DNA from: an uncultured Lentisphaeria bacterium | GTDB lineage: Bacteria; Verrucomicrobiota; Lentisphaeria; Victivallales; UBA1829 | Length of the DNA: 32,782 nt | Assembly (NCBI GenBank): GCA_949287225.1 | Contig: CASEFP010000095.1 | Coordinates: 1-32,782, forward strand | Reading direction: 5' to 3' | Part shown: one piece after another, positions 15,690 to 24,387 of the stretch | Position numbering within the stretch: the stretch's first letter is position 1 | Layout: each line of letters begins with the position of its first letter | Notes under the pieces: model-generated | Told to the model about the DNA's origin: nothing | Database searches by the model: none | Seen by the model: only the letters and a program-made list of their open reading frames with translations | Position numbers and translations under genes: made by a program

Positions 15690-18600
15690 ATGTCAAAGCA
15701 TTTCTGTATCAGATTCCTTTTTTCTCTTCTGGTTTTTCCTGTCTGCATCATGAGCACAGCCGGAGTATCCGCCGCAGAGTTTTTCGTTTCGCCGGACGGC
15801 AGCAACGACAACCCGGGCATCTCGCCGGACCAGCCATACCGGACGCTCAAGCGCGCCGCGGACATGATGAAACCGGGCGATACAATGACACTGCTTCCCG
15901 GCGAGTATCAGCAGGGACTCGAATGGAACTTTAAAGGCGGCGACGCACGCACAACAATCCGGGCGGCGATCCCGGGAACAGCCGTTCTGCGCGGGGATGT
16001 GGACGCTCCCGCCTTCACGCAGTCGGCCTGTTCGCCGCGCATCTGGCAATGCCCCTTTCCGACTCTTCCCGAAGCGGTGAATGAACGCGACACCCTCCTC
16101 GTCTATACGCGCGTGCCTTCCATCGCGGAACTCGATTTCACGCAGAAGGGATGGGTTTACGACGAAAAAAAGCGAACTCTTTTCGTCCATACCAGTGATT
16201 CGGCTCCGCCGGACTCGCATTACCTGACCATCTCGAACCGACGCTCCCACGGCATTCTGCTCAATGGCAGAAGTGTCCGCAACGTGACGATCGAAGGACT
16301 GGTCATCACCGGATTCAACGCCAATTCTCCCGGAGGCCTTCCCGGTCATAATGCGAAATGGGGGGTGTATCTCATCGCGCCGCAAAACTGCACGGTCCGC
16401 AATGTCACAGCCTTCCTGAACGGCGGCGGAATCGGATTCAGCGCCACCAGCACGGATTCCGCAATCGAAAACTGCCGCAGTTACGCCAACGGCTCCCCGT
16501 TCTTCAGCTCCGGCGGCAACATCATCATTCTGACGCCCTCCCGGAAAACCGCCATACGCAACTGCATTTCCTTCGATTCCCCCGGCGCGGGCATCCGTTT
16601 TTACGGCGGCGTCCCCGCGGAGCACTGCATTTTCGAAGACAATATCTCTTTTGACAACGGCTACGGAGACATGTGGCTCAAATATCCGAGCGACACCACC
16701 ACCGCACGCCGCTGCGTCGCGGGAAAGGCGCTCTATTCGCGCCTGATTGAAAACTGCCTGTTCGATTACGGCGACACCGACTATTTCGGCGCGGCGAAAA
16801 ACAGCATCATCCGCCCGCGCGAAAAAAACTTCCGCGAAGATCTGGAATTCGCCGATCCCGTCAATCATGATTACCGTCCGCAGGCGGATTCACGCTGCCG
16901 CGACCGCGCGCCGGCGCCGTTCTCGCCGGACGTCTGTTACGTGAAACGCGATGGCGACGACACGCGCTCCGGAAATTCCGTCCGTGACGCGTGGAAAACG
17001 CTTTCCGGAAAACTCCGTTCCGGCGCGACATACTACCTCCTGCCCGGAAGCGACTTGAAAAACCTGAATCTGAAGGATCTGAAAAACGTTACAATCCGCG
17101 GACGCGGCCCGTTCCCCGTCCGGACCGGCGGGATCATCCGGATCGAAAACTGCGAAAACATCACTCTGGAGCGTCTGGAATGCGAGGCTCTGGAGGCTGT
17201 CGGGACAAAGAAAATCACTCTGCGCCAGAGTGCGTTCCACGGGCCGTGCAATCTGCGCGGCACCCCGGACGCGCAGATAGCGCACTGCGTCCTGAACGGC
17301 GTCACGCTGACGGATTCTCCGGGCGCCCTGATCTTCGCGGACATCTTCGCCTCGGGGAAAATCAGCGGCAGCAGCGCTCCGCGCTGGGCGGCCTACAACA
17401 CCTATGCCCGGAAACTTCCCGCGGACGCAGTGCACAGCTTTCAGGCAGAGCCCGAGTTCGGGAGAAACATGACGCTCCGGAATGCCGTTCTGTTCAACGG
17501 CAGAAGCATGGACGGGATGCCGATCGGCCCCTGGCGCCGTCAGGCGCCCGCCGCCGAACTGAAGCTCACCGGCCCCCTTCCGCTTCCCGGCACGGCGACA
17601 ACCGCAAATCTGGAATTCCGCACCAATTATCCGGCAGACGGAACGTTTCAATACGGCAGCGATCCCGGCCGCCTGAAGAGGATGCCGCTCCGTCCGAACG
17701 GAACGTTTCACTCCGTGAGCCTGTGCGGATTGAAACCCGGTCGGAAATATTATTATAAAATCAGTGCGGCGGCGAACGTCCGCAGCCATTTTTCCAATCA
17801 GGAACTTTCCGGAAGTCCGCGTTCCGCAAGACGCACTGTCTCCACGGAGCTGCTGGATTTCACCACGCCGGACCGGAACCATACGCCGCAAACCCGGCAT
17901 GTGGCACTCTCCGGCGACGACCGGAATCCGGGAACAGAGGAAAAGCCGTGGCGGACCATCAGTCACGCCGCCGCACAGGCGGTTGCCGGAGACACGGTTC
18001 TGGTGCACGGAGGCAGCTACCGGGAAACCGTCCGGCTCCGGACAACCGGGGATGTCAAAGCCCCTCTGATCTTCCGGGCCGCCCCGGGAGAAAAAGTCTG
18101 GATCGACGGCGCAAAGTTCCTTTCCTTCGGTTTTACCGCAGCAGGCAAGCATCATCTCACGCTTGACGGTTTTTATTTCCGGAACATCCGGTCGACAGAA
18201 GGTGCCGGCGTTGCCCTGCGGGACTGCGTGGACATACACCTCGAGCGCTGTTTTTACGACGGGCGCGCGGATATGTACACGCCCCGTTTCATCTATGCGG
18301 CAAACTGCCGGAATCTGACCGTTTCCAACAGTTTCATCACGCGGGCATTTCATGGCGCAGTCTTCGAAAACTGTCCGAACCTGCTGATCCGCAACTGCGT
18401 CTTTTTCAGCAATCAGATTACAAGCTGCATCATTTACAACAAGGCGAAGGAACAAGCCGTACTGCGCAACAACATCTGGGTGGACAACACCCTGCAGAAG
18501 GTGGGCAATCCGCTCCTTATCCTGACGGATGCGGCGGCACTGAAGGAATCGGACAACTGTTTCCTTCTCCGGGTCTCCGAAAACGAGAAACCGCTCATCG

Positions 18601-18989
18601 GATACAACTGTTTCCATGGGAAAAAACTGCCGATGAACAGCAAAGGCGAAGTGCTTGACCGGCAGTGGCGGCGGCAGGGACGCTTCGGGAACGAAATGGC
18701 AAGTTACAGCGACTTCCTCAAACGCACGAACCGCACGGGCAGTGCGCTCTTCACCGATCCGCAGTTCCCCGCGCTCCCGGAATTCATCCGCTTCAGAAAT
18801 CTGGCGGACTGGGAGAAAAACTACTCCCGCATGGGCCGTCAGCACCGGGAAAAAGAGTATCATCTGCGCAACGGGAAATACGAAGAACTTGATTTCTCCG
18901 ATTTCCGGGCGCGCAATCCGGAGCTGATCCGCCGGGGCATCGGTTTGGAAGCGGAGGTGTTCGAGCAGGAATCCGCAGACGGGAAATAA
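15690..18989 (+). CDS. Exported giant right-handed beta-helix protein (three DUF1565-like modules plus Fn3-like domain)
   Basis: A 1099-aa protein with a signal peptide (residues ~1-28, ending V-S-A-A). It has three start-of-helix motifs of the DUF1565/pectate-lyase-like kind: F-F-V-S-P-D-G-S-N-D-N-P-G near residue 30, C-Y-V-K-R-D-G-D-D near 416, and H-V-A-L-S-G-D-D-R-N-P-G near 738. Each is followed by a P-W/P-Y-R-T-L/I segment or equivalent and beta-helix coils rich in N-C, N-V-T-I and N-N. A fibronectin-III-like domain (residues ~623-727, L-K-P-G-R-K-Y-Y-Y-K-I) separates the second and third modules. Such proteins are polysaccharide lyases, hydrolases or binding proteins. The ribosome site is weak. 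Architecture is clear; substrate and catalytic residues were not identified. Confidence 0.85.
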   Translation: MSKHFCIRFLFSLLVFPVCIMSTAGVSAAEFFVSPDGSNDNPGISPDQPYRTLKRAADMMKPGDTMTLLPGEYQQGLEWNFKGGDARTTIRAAIPGTAVLRGDVDAPAFTQSACSPRIWQCPFPTLPEAVNERDTLLVYTRVPSIAELDFTQKGWVYDEKKRTLFVHTSDSAPPDSHYLTISNRRSHGILLNGRSVRNVTIEGLVITGFNANSPGGLPGHNAKWGVYLIAPQNCTVRNVTAFLNGGGIGFSATSTDSAIENCRSYANGSPFFSSGGNIIILTPSRKTAIRNCISFDSPGAGIRFYGGVPAEHCIFEDNISFDNGYGDMWLKYPSDTTTARRCVAGKALYSRLIENCLFDYGDTDYFGAAKNSIIRPREKNFREDLEFADPVNHDYRPQADSRCRDRAPAPFSPDVCYVKRDGDDTRSGNSVRDAWKTLSGKLRSGATYYLLPGSDLKNLNLKDLKNVTIRGRGPFPVRTGGIIRIENCENITLERLECEALEAVGTKKITLRQSAFHGPCNLRGTPDAQIAHCVLNGVTLTDSPGALIFADIFASGKISGSSAPRWAAYNTYARKLPADAVHSFQAEPEFGRNMTLRNAVLFNGRSMDGMPIGPWRRQAPAAELKLTGPLPLPGTATTANLEFRTNYPADGTFQYGSDPGRLKRMPLRPNGTFHSVSLCGLKPGRKYYYKISAAANVRSHFSNQELSGSPRSARRTVSTELLDFTTPDRNHTPQTRHVALSGDDRNPGTEEKPWRTISHAAAQAVAGDTVLVHGGSYRETVRLRTTGDVKAPLIFRAAPGEKVWIDGAKFLSFGFTAAGKHHLTLDGFYFRNIRSTEGAGVALRDCVDIHLERCFYDGRADMYTPRFIYAANCRNLTVSNSFITRAFHGAVFENCPNLLIRNCVFFSNQITSCIIYNKAKEQAVLRNNIWVDNTLQKVGNPLLILTDAAALKESDNCFLLRVSENEKPLIGYNCFHGKKLPMNSKGEVLDRQWRRQGRFGNEMASYSDFLKRTNRTGSALFTDPQFPALPEFIRFRNLADWEKNYSRMGRQHREKEYHLRNGKYEELDFSDFRARNPELIRRGIGLEAEVFEQESADGK

Positions 18990-19042
18990 CCCCGGCGCAG
19001 GGATGCCGCACCGGGGAAAAGAGTCCGGAAAACGGAACTCTT
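18990..19042. terminator. Hairpins between convergent genes
   Basis: Two inverted repeats fill the gap between the beta-helix stop and the convergent Gfo/Idh stop. CCCCGG (18990-18995) pairs with CCGGGG (19011-19016). AAGAGTCCG (19019-19027) pairs, with one bulge, with CGGAACTCTT (19033-19042). There is no long T-run on the plus strand, so termination efficiency is uncertain. Confidence 0.5.
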
Positions 19043-20129
19043 ATGCGGTGATTTCCACAGGCTTCCCGCTCGCGGCGGAGGCGTAGACCGCGTCCAGGAT
19101 CTTCATCACGGTGACGCCCTCCTCCGGCTGCACGAGGAAGGGTTTGTCGTCCCGCACCGCGTCAACGAACAGGTGGAAGGCGCTCGGCATCGGCTGGGCC
19201 GCGTGCATCTTTCCGTCGAAGTGTCTGCCGGCAATGTCGTAATAATATTCGACGTCGTAGGTATAGCCCTCGTTCAGGTTGTACTGATACATGCCGCCCT
19301 TGTCGCCGAGAAGCCGGATTGTCTGCAGCTCATTTTCCTTGATGTTGGATGCCCAGGAGGCATCCAGCTCAAGCGTGGCGCCGTTGCGGAATTTGATCAT
19401 CGCGCAGGCGAGATCCTCCACGGTATAACTCAGTCCGCGTTCCTTCGCCATTTTCGGTCCGAACTTGTCGTAGGTGCTCGCAAGAACCCATGCCGGTTCG
19501 GGATATCCCATCAGCCAGAGCGCCAGATCAAGCCGGTGCACGCCCAGGTCGATCAGCGGGCCGCCTCCGGACTGTTTTTTATCGTAGAACCACGATCCCA
19601 TCGGCGCGCCGGAACCCGTGTTGAAGCTGTTCGCCGCCATGCCCGGAATGCCTCTGCGCCGGAACCAGACGCTGCGGGCGTAATAGATCTCGCCGAGCAC
19701 GCCTTCGGCAATCATGTCCTTCATCGCGCGGGACTGCGGGTTGAAGCGGTAGGAGAAGTCGATGCCCAGTTTCTTCCCGAGACGTTTCGCGGTGTCAAGC
19801 ATTTCCTGCGCCTCGGACGCGTTGAGCGCCATCGGTTTTTCGCAGAGAACGTGTGCGCCGGATTCCAGCGCGGCGATCGTCAGCGGTTTGTGCTGGTCGT
19901 TCGGAACCGCGACGGAAATGATGTCCAGTTTCTCCTTTTCAATCATTTCGGCGCCCTCGTGATAGACTTTTCCCTGGAATGTCGGATGACGCGTCGGGAG
20001 AAGCGCGCGCCGGTCCTCGCGCCGGTCCGCGATCGCAACCACTTCCACGTCCGGATGGGTCAGATAGCCCGCAAGATGACCGCTGCCCATTCCCAGTCCG
20101 ATGACACCCGCCTTCAATTTTTCTGCCAT
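19041..20129 (-). CDS. Gfo/Idh/MocA-family NAD(P)-dependent oxidoreductase
   Basis: A 362-aa oxidoreductase with an N-terminal Rossmann fold (G-L-G-M-G-S, residues 11-16, then V-A-I-A-D-R) and the family's C-E-K-P-M-A-L motif holding the catalytic lysine. The C-terminal domain has the D-L-G-V-H-R-L-D-L motif with the catalytic histidine. Members oxidise sugars, often at C3 of glycosides, or polyols. AAGGAG lies about 8 nt before ATG 20129. It lies downstream of a ThuA-like gene on the same strand, the ThuA/ThuB arrangement known for 3-keto-disaccharide formation, but a terminator hairpin separates the two. Family is sure; substrate is inference. Confidence 0.93.
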   Translation of the reverse strand: MAEKLKAGVIGLGMGSGHLAGYLTHPDVEVVAIADRREDRRALLPTRHPTFQGKVYHEGAEMIEKEKLDIISVAVPNDQHKPLTIAALESGAHVLCEKPMALNASEAQEMLDTAKRLGKKLGIDFSYRFNPQSRAMKDMIAEGVLGEIYYARSVWFRRRGIPGMAANSFNTGSGAPMGSWFYDKKQSGGGPLIDLGVHRLDLALWLMGYPEPAWVLASTYDKFGPKMAKERGLSYTVEDLACAMIKFRNGATLELDASWASNIKENELQTIRLLGDKGGMYQYNLNEGYTYDVEYYYDIAGRHFDGKMHAAQPMPSAFHLFVDAVRDDKPFLVQPEEGVTVMKILDAVYASAASGKPVEITA

Positions 20130-20200
20130 GGTTCGTACTCCTTGATTTTACAACACACTTATCAGTTCAAAAAAGTTATAGGAAAAACAGAATCCGCCTG

Positions 20201-20241
20201 AAAAATCTCCGCCGCATTTCCATCCCGGTCCGCGGCGGAGA
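20201..20241 (-). terminator. Rho-independent terminator after the ThuA-like gene
   Basis: On the minus strand TCTCCGCCGC and GCGGCGGAGA (complements of 20232-20241 and 20206-20215) form a perfect 10-bp stem with a 16-nt loop, followed at once by TTTTT (20201-20205). It lies between the ThuA-like stop and the Gfo/Idh gene. Confidence 0.85.
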
Positions 20242-20250
20242 ATATCCGGT

Positions 20251-20997
20251 TCATTCCTCCAGCTTTGTCCGGATTTCTTCTATCGGCTTCACGCATGGGC
20301 ATGGAATCTCCCGGACAATGCGCGGCGCCGCCCACTTTGCGGCGTTGACGAGGACTTTCCGGATGTTCGCATCATAGAAGATCGGGAAAGTCTCATGCCC
20401 CGGAGCAAAATAGAAAATTCTGCCGTAGCCGCGCTCGAACGTGACGCCGCTGCGGAAGACTTCTCCGCCCTCATACCAGGTGATGAACACGACATCCTTC
20501 GGGGTCGGAATGTCGAAACGCTCGCCGTACATTTCCGTGTGGGGCAGTTCAAAGTGCTCCGGAAGTCCGGCTGCGATCGGATGTGCCGGTTCAATCGTCC
20601 AGATGCGCTCCTTTTCTCCGACTTCGCGCCATTTGAGGTTGCAGGTGGTTCCGAGCATCCGCATGAAGATTTTGGATTTGTGCCCGGAGTGGAGAACAAT
20701 CAGCCCCATTCCTTCCTGTACACGCTTCTGGACGCGGTCGACGATCTCGTCGCGGACCTCTCCGTGCGCCATATGGCCCCACCAGAAGAGAACATCGGTT
20801 TGATTCAGAAGTTCCTGGGAAAGTCCATGCTCGGCATCCTTGTCGAGCCATGCGTAATTGACCTCGAATGATCCGTCATCAAGAAGTGCCTCGCCGACTG
20901 CGGTGTGGATCCCCTGCGGATACGCCTTGCGGCAGGTCTCGTGCTGAAGTTCGTGGCGGTACTCGTTCCATACGGTCACAGTGATTTTTTTGTTCAT
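20251..20997 (-). CDS. ThuA-like domain protein (trehalose-utilisation family)
   Basis: A 248-aa ThuA-like protein, a class I glutamine-amidotransferase-like fold. Visible features are [10 protein letters not shown] near residue 80, G-L-I-V-L-H-S-G-H at the nucleophile-elbow position (Ser/Gly, without the Cys of true amidotransferases) and [14 protein letters not shown] near the end. In trehalose metabolism ThuA works with the Gfo/Idh enzyme ThuB on 3-keto-sugars. I chose ATG 20997 because GAGAGG precedes it closely; an ATG at 21024 has no ribosome site. It is divergent from an AraC-type regulator, a likely controller. Confidence 0.9.
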   Translation of the reverse strand: MNKKITVTVWNEYRHELQHETCRKAYPQGIHTAVGEALLDDGSFEVNYAWLDKDAEHGLSQELLNQTDVLFWWGHMAHGEVRDEIVDRVQKRVQEGMGLIVLHSGHKSKIFMRMLGTTCNLKWREVGEKERIWTIEPAHPIAAGLPEHFELPHTEMYGERFDIPTPKDVVFITWYEGGEVFRSGVTFERGYGRIFYFAPGHETFPIFYDANIRKVLVNAAKWAAPRIVREIPCPCVKPIEEIRTKLEE

Positions 20998-21071
20998 CTT
21001 TGCCTCTCTCGTTCGGATTGACATCTTTGTTTTGTGACGTTTTCTTTTTCGTCATTTCTAAATTTATCCGC

Positions 21072-21100
21072 TTGAAAAATGAGATTCAAGAAGTTATAAG
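21072..21100 (+). promoter_or_regulatory. Promoter of the AraC-type regulator gene
   Basis: TTGAAA (21072-21077) and TATAAG (21095-21100) are spaced by 17 nt and lie about 43 nt before ATG 21143. CTTGAA (21071-21076) and TTCAAG (21085-21090) form an inverted repeat over the -35 and spacer. A further TGACG...CGTCA repeat (21035-21054) lies on the ThuA side; either repeat could bind a regulator. Confidence 0.55.
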
Positions 21101-21142
21101 TATACAAAATGTGATATTAATGTAACAATTTGTGAGGAACGC

Positions 21143-21994
21143 ATGGGAAACTATGAGAATATCCGGCTCTGGTCGCTTCGTTTTCAGCTTCTGCTCCCGA
21201 TGGAGACGCTTCCAGTTCCGTATGAAGTTGTCCTGGAAAAACAGATTTCCCCGGCGTATCACCTCGAAGGACGCGGACGGCCGCTGGATCATGCACAGAT
21301 CGTCTGCACGATTTCAGGCGAAGGAGCATTCCGCCTCAGAGAAAAAGTCTACAAGCTGACACCAGGAATGACCTTCATGGCGCAGCTGGGAGATCCCGAT
21401 ACGGCATATTATTATCCAGGCCACGCGACGGAACCGTGGATTTTTCTCTGGATCTCGTTTGACGGGTTCCGTGCCGTGGAAATCATCCGGGAAATGAATA
21501 AGCGCTACGGCTATGTGTTCCGGCTTCCGCTGGACAGCGGATTCGTGAAACACCTCGAAAGCTACAAAAGTCCGCGGGGCACGCTCCGTTTTGTGACGCC
21601 GACGGGAGGGGCGAAAATCGTGCATGACGCGCTGGCGAGCCTCGGCGACACGATTGAACAGCCTGAAATGCTTTCGCGCCGGAGCAAACTGATCCGTGCG
21701 GCACAGGAACTGATCACCACGCATCTGGACCGATCCCTGGATCTGGAGGCAGTTGCACATACCCTTCAGGTCTCACGGGAACATCTGAGCAGGGTATTTC
21801 ATGCGCAGACGGGCATTACCCCCGGGGAATTCGCCACGCAGGAACGGATGCGTGCGGCAGGCCGTTTTCTGCGGGAAGGCAATCTGAACTGCAAGGAGAT
21901 TGCCGTCCGTCTCGGATTCGGCTCGGCAAGCAGTTTCGCACGCGCTTTCCGCGCATATTACCGGATCAGCCCGATGCAGTATCTCCGTAACTGA
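21143..21994 (+). CDS. AraC-family transcriptional regulator
   Basis: A 283-aa regulator with an N-terminal cupin-like effector-binding domain (roughly residues 20-110, including L-T-P-G-M-T-F and W-I-F-L-W-I-S-F-D-G) and a C-terminal double helix-turn-helix (residues ~190-283). The latter shows L-E-A-V-A-H-T-L-Q-V-S-R-E-H-L-S-R-V-F and I-A-V-R-L-G-F-G-S-A-S-S-F-A-R-A-F, ending in the usual S-P-M-Q-Y-L-R. GAGGA precedes ATG 21143. It is divergent from the ThuA-like gene and probably activates it in response to a sugar. Family call is sure; the ligand is unknown. Confidence 0.94.
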   Translation: MGNYENIRLWSLRFQLLLPMETLPVPYEVVLEKQISPAYHLEGRGRPLDHAQIVCTISGEGAFRLREKVYKLTPGMTFMAQLGDPDTAYYYPGHATEPWIFLWISFDGFRAVEIIREMNKRYGYVFRLPLDSGFVKHLESYKSPRGTLRFVTPTGGAKIVHDALASLGDTIEQPEMLSRRSKLIRAAQELITTHLDRSLDLEAVAHTLQVSREHLSRVFHAQTGITPGEFATQERMRAAGRFLREGNLNCKEIAVRLGFGSASSFARAFRAYYRISPMQYLRN

Positions 21995-22583
21995 ACAGCA
22001 GGATTTTCGGAGACGGATCCTGTCCGGGATTTTGAGCGCCGCGCGCATATTTCCGCACAAAAGGAAGGCCGCAGATCCGCCGGGGAGATTTTCCTGTTCC
22101 GTTCGCGACGGTTTCGGAAGAGACCTCTTCCGGATTACTCCCATAACATACCGCCCGGTAAAAGTTCTCATGTCGACAGGTTCCGCTGCGTTCTGCCGCC
22201 GGCGGAATGACCTCTTCACTGCAATTTCAGGTATCTTTTTTTTGTGTGTGCAGACTCATCCGGACCTCGGTAAATTCATTTCTCAAGACAGTCCGTATTT
22301 GTATTTTCCGGATGGTTCCGTTTTCAGAATGAAGCGTCAGCTCCGCCGGATAAAGCGTGCCGTCTCGATGCATAACACAGAATAGACGCTTCCAGTTGCT
22401 CACGAAGCAACACGCGACAGCAGGGCAGTATCCTGGATTAGCCGTCCAGTTGCGGTTTGTCCTGATGCAATCTCCAATAAACTTTCCGAAAACAGCAGTC
22501 ACTTCGCTGATGCCGCACCGTAGCCGCATTCCGGCAGGAAAATGTTTTGCATTGCGGATTCAGACAACAGAGAAGAGGATGCG
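21995..22583. other. 589-nt stretch without a convincing gene
   Basis: Only short frames of poor composition occur here. A weak inverted repeat, CAGGAT (21999-22004) and ATCCTG (22017-22022), follows the AraC stop. On the minus strand (about 22227-22400) a frame reads H-R-D-G-T-L-Y-P-A-E-L-T-L-H, which recalls a PAS-domain segment but lacks the rest of the domain. It may be a decayed gene. No promoter for dctM is expected here, since dctM ends at 22584. Confidence 0.5.
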
Positions 22584-23885
22584 CTAATTCAACAGGCCGG
22601 CGACTCCCGGAAGCCACATGGTCAGGAACGGCACAAACGTCGTTAAAAGCAAAGCCGCGATCAACGCGATGAAAAACGGCACCATCGGCATTGTGACCTT
22701 CGCAATCGAAGTGTTCCCGATGCCGCAGCCGATAAAGAGGCACGAGCCGACCGGCGGCGTGCAGAGCCCGATGCACAGATTCACGATCATCATGATTCCG
22801 AACTGAATGTCGCTCATGCCCATCTCCCGGACAACGGGAAGGAAGATCGGAGTGAAGATCAGCACCGCCGGCGTCATGTCCATGAACGTCCCGACCAGGA
22901 GAAGCAGGATATTGATGATCAGCAGGATCACGACCGGATTGGAGGAGAGCGCCACCAGAACCGAACTGATCGTCTGCGGAATGTTCGCAATCGTCATGAT
23001 CCAGCTCATCGCCGAACTCACGCAGATCAGGAACATGACAACCGCCGTCGTGACGCCCGTCTGCACCAGAATGCCCGGAATGTCGCGCCACTTCACCTCC
23101 CGGTAGATCAGAACGGAAAGGACGAACGCATAGGCCACCGCGACCGCGGCCGCCTCCGTCGCCGTGAAAACCCCTCCGAGAATCCCGCCGATGATCACGA
23201 ACATCAGAAAAAGACTCAGAAACGCCCGCTTGAAGGCGACAAGAATTTCCCGGAACGTCGAGCGCCTTCCCCCGCGGTAACCGTTTTTCAGCGCGTAGTA
23301 AATACAGACCGCCAGAATGCACAATCCCATCAGAATGCCCGGAAGCACCCCGGCGATGAACATTGCCGCGATCGACACCGAGCCGCAGGCAACCGCGTAG
23401 ACGATCATGATGTTCGACGGCGGAATCACCAGCCCGGTCGTTGCGGCAGTCGTCGTGACCGCTACGTTGAATTCGCGGTTGTAGCCCATGCGGTTCATTT
23501 CAGGAATCATGAATCCGCCGACGCTCGACACCGCCGCCGTGGCGGAACCCGAGATCGATCCGAACAGCATGCACGTCAGCACATTCACATAGGCAAGCCC
23601 CCCGGGGAAACGTCCGACCAGGGTTCCGGCAAAATCAATCAGGCGCCGCGCCATCCCCCCGCGCCCCATCAGAATTCCGGACAGCACGAAAAACGGAATC
23701 GCCAGAAGCGAAAACGACGCCACGCCGTTGATCATCCGATCCGCCACGATCATCTCCGGCTGAACCGCGCCTCCGTTGGCGAACACCGCAACCAGCGACG
23801 CCATGCCGATCGCCACAGCGACAGGCACATTCATAAGAAGCAGCGCCGCGAAGACAATCAGAAGAACAATCGCCACTTCCGCCAT
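22584..23885 (-). CDS. dctM: TRAP transporter large permease subunit DctM
   Basis: A 433-aa polytopic membrane protein of the TRAP DctM/SiaM family, which forms the sodium-coupled translocation channel. It has about twelve hydrophobic segments, the N-terminal M-N-V-P-V-A-V-A-I-G motif, A-I-P-F-F-V-L-S-G-I-L-M near residue 55 and the T-P-P-V-G-S-C-L-F motif near the C-terminus. I chose ATG 23885, one base after the dctQ stop, with GGAGGGG about 8 nt upstream; an in-frame start at 23963 would overlap dctQ. It is the last gene of the cluster. No terminator was recognised downstream. Confidence 0.93.
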   Translation of the reverse strand: MAEVAIVLLIVFAALLLMNVPVAVAIGMASLVAVFANGGAVQPEMIVADRMINGVASFSLLAIPFFVLSGILMGRGGMARRLIDFAGTLVGRFPGGLAYVNVLTCMLFGSISGSATAAVSSVGGFMIPEMNRMGYNREFNVAVTTTAATTGLVIPPSNIMIVYAVACGSVSIAAMFIAGVLPGILMGLCILAVCIYYALKNGYRGGRRSTFREILVAFKRAFLSLFLMFVIIGGILGGVFTATEAAAVAVAYAFVLSVLIYREVKWRDIPGILVQTGVTTAVVMFLICVSSAMSWIMTIANIPQTISSVLVALSSNPVVILLIINILLLLVGTFMDMTPAVLIFTPIFLPVVREMGMSDIQFGIMMIVNLCIGLCTPPVGSCLFIGCGIGNTSIAKVTMPMVPFFIALIAALLLTTFVPFLTMWLPGVAGLLN

Positions 23886-23886
23886 T

Positions 23887-24387
23887 TCAGTTCCCCTCCG
23901 TTCCGTGTTCAAAATCCTTCCGCGCGTCCGCCAGAAGATTGCGGATCTCCGAAAGCAGCACAAACATTCCTCCGAGCGGCAGCGGCAGGAACATCACCAC
24001 ATCCGACACCTGAAGCGCAGGCAGGACGTTCCAGTTCACCATCGCCTGGCGCACCAGCATCCACCCGCCGATCTCGAAGACGATCACGACAAACGCCAGA
24101 GTGACGACATGCGCAGAGAGCGCAAGCTGCTTTCTTGTTTTCGCGTCGAAATGGGAGGTCAGCGCGTCGATTCCCAGATGCGCCGAACGGTCGAACGCGG
24201 CCGCGATTCCGAAAATGCTCACATAGACGAGAAGCAGCGTCGCCAGCTCCTCGGTCCATTTAACCTGCGCCCCCCAGAGATAGCGCGAGGCCACCCCGAG
24301 CAGCACGTCCAGCACCAGCAGTCCGACCATGACGGCGAGCAAACCGTCCAGAATCCGCATGGCCCAGCGATAGAAATTTCCCGTCAT
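23887..24387 (-). CDS. dctQ: TRAP transporter small permease subunit DctQ
   Basis: A 166-aa membrane protein with four hydrophobic segments, the usual size and layout for TRAP DctQ subunits. The motif W-T-E-E-L-A-T-L-L-L-V-Y-V, with the conserved W-x-E-E, is clear near residue 44. It assembles with DctM in the cytoplasmic membrane and contacts the periplasmic solute-binding protein. Its ATG overlaps the dctP stop by 4 nt (ATGA) and it ends one base before dctM, so the three subunits are translationally coupled. Confidence 0.92.
   Translation of the reverse strand: MTGNFYRWAMRILDGLLAVMVGLLVLDVLLGVASRYLWGAQVKWTEELATLLLVYVSIFGIAAAFDRSAHLGIDALTSHFDAKTRKQLALSAHVVTLAFVVIVFEIGGWMLVRQAMVNWNVLPALQVSDVVMFLPLPLGGMFVLLSEIRNLLADARKDFEHGTEGN

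Noticed and set aside
16890..18863. 657-codon minus-strand frame opposite the beta-helix gene
   Set aside because: No motif or start signal; the sense protein has three recognisable modules.
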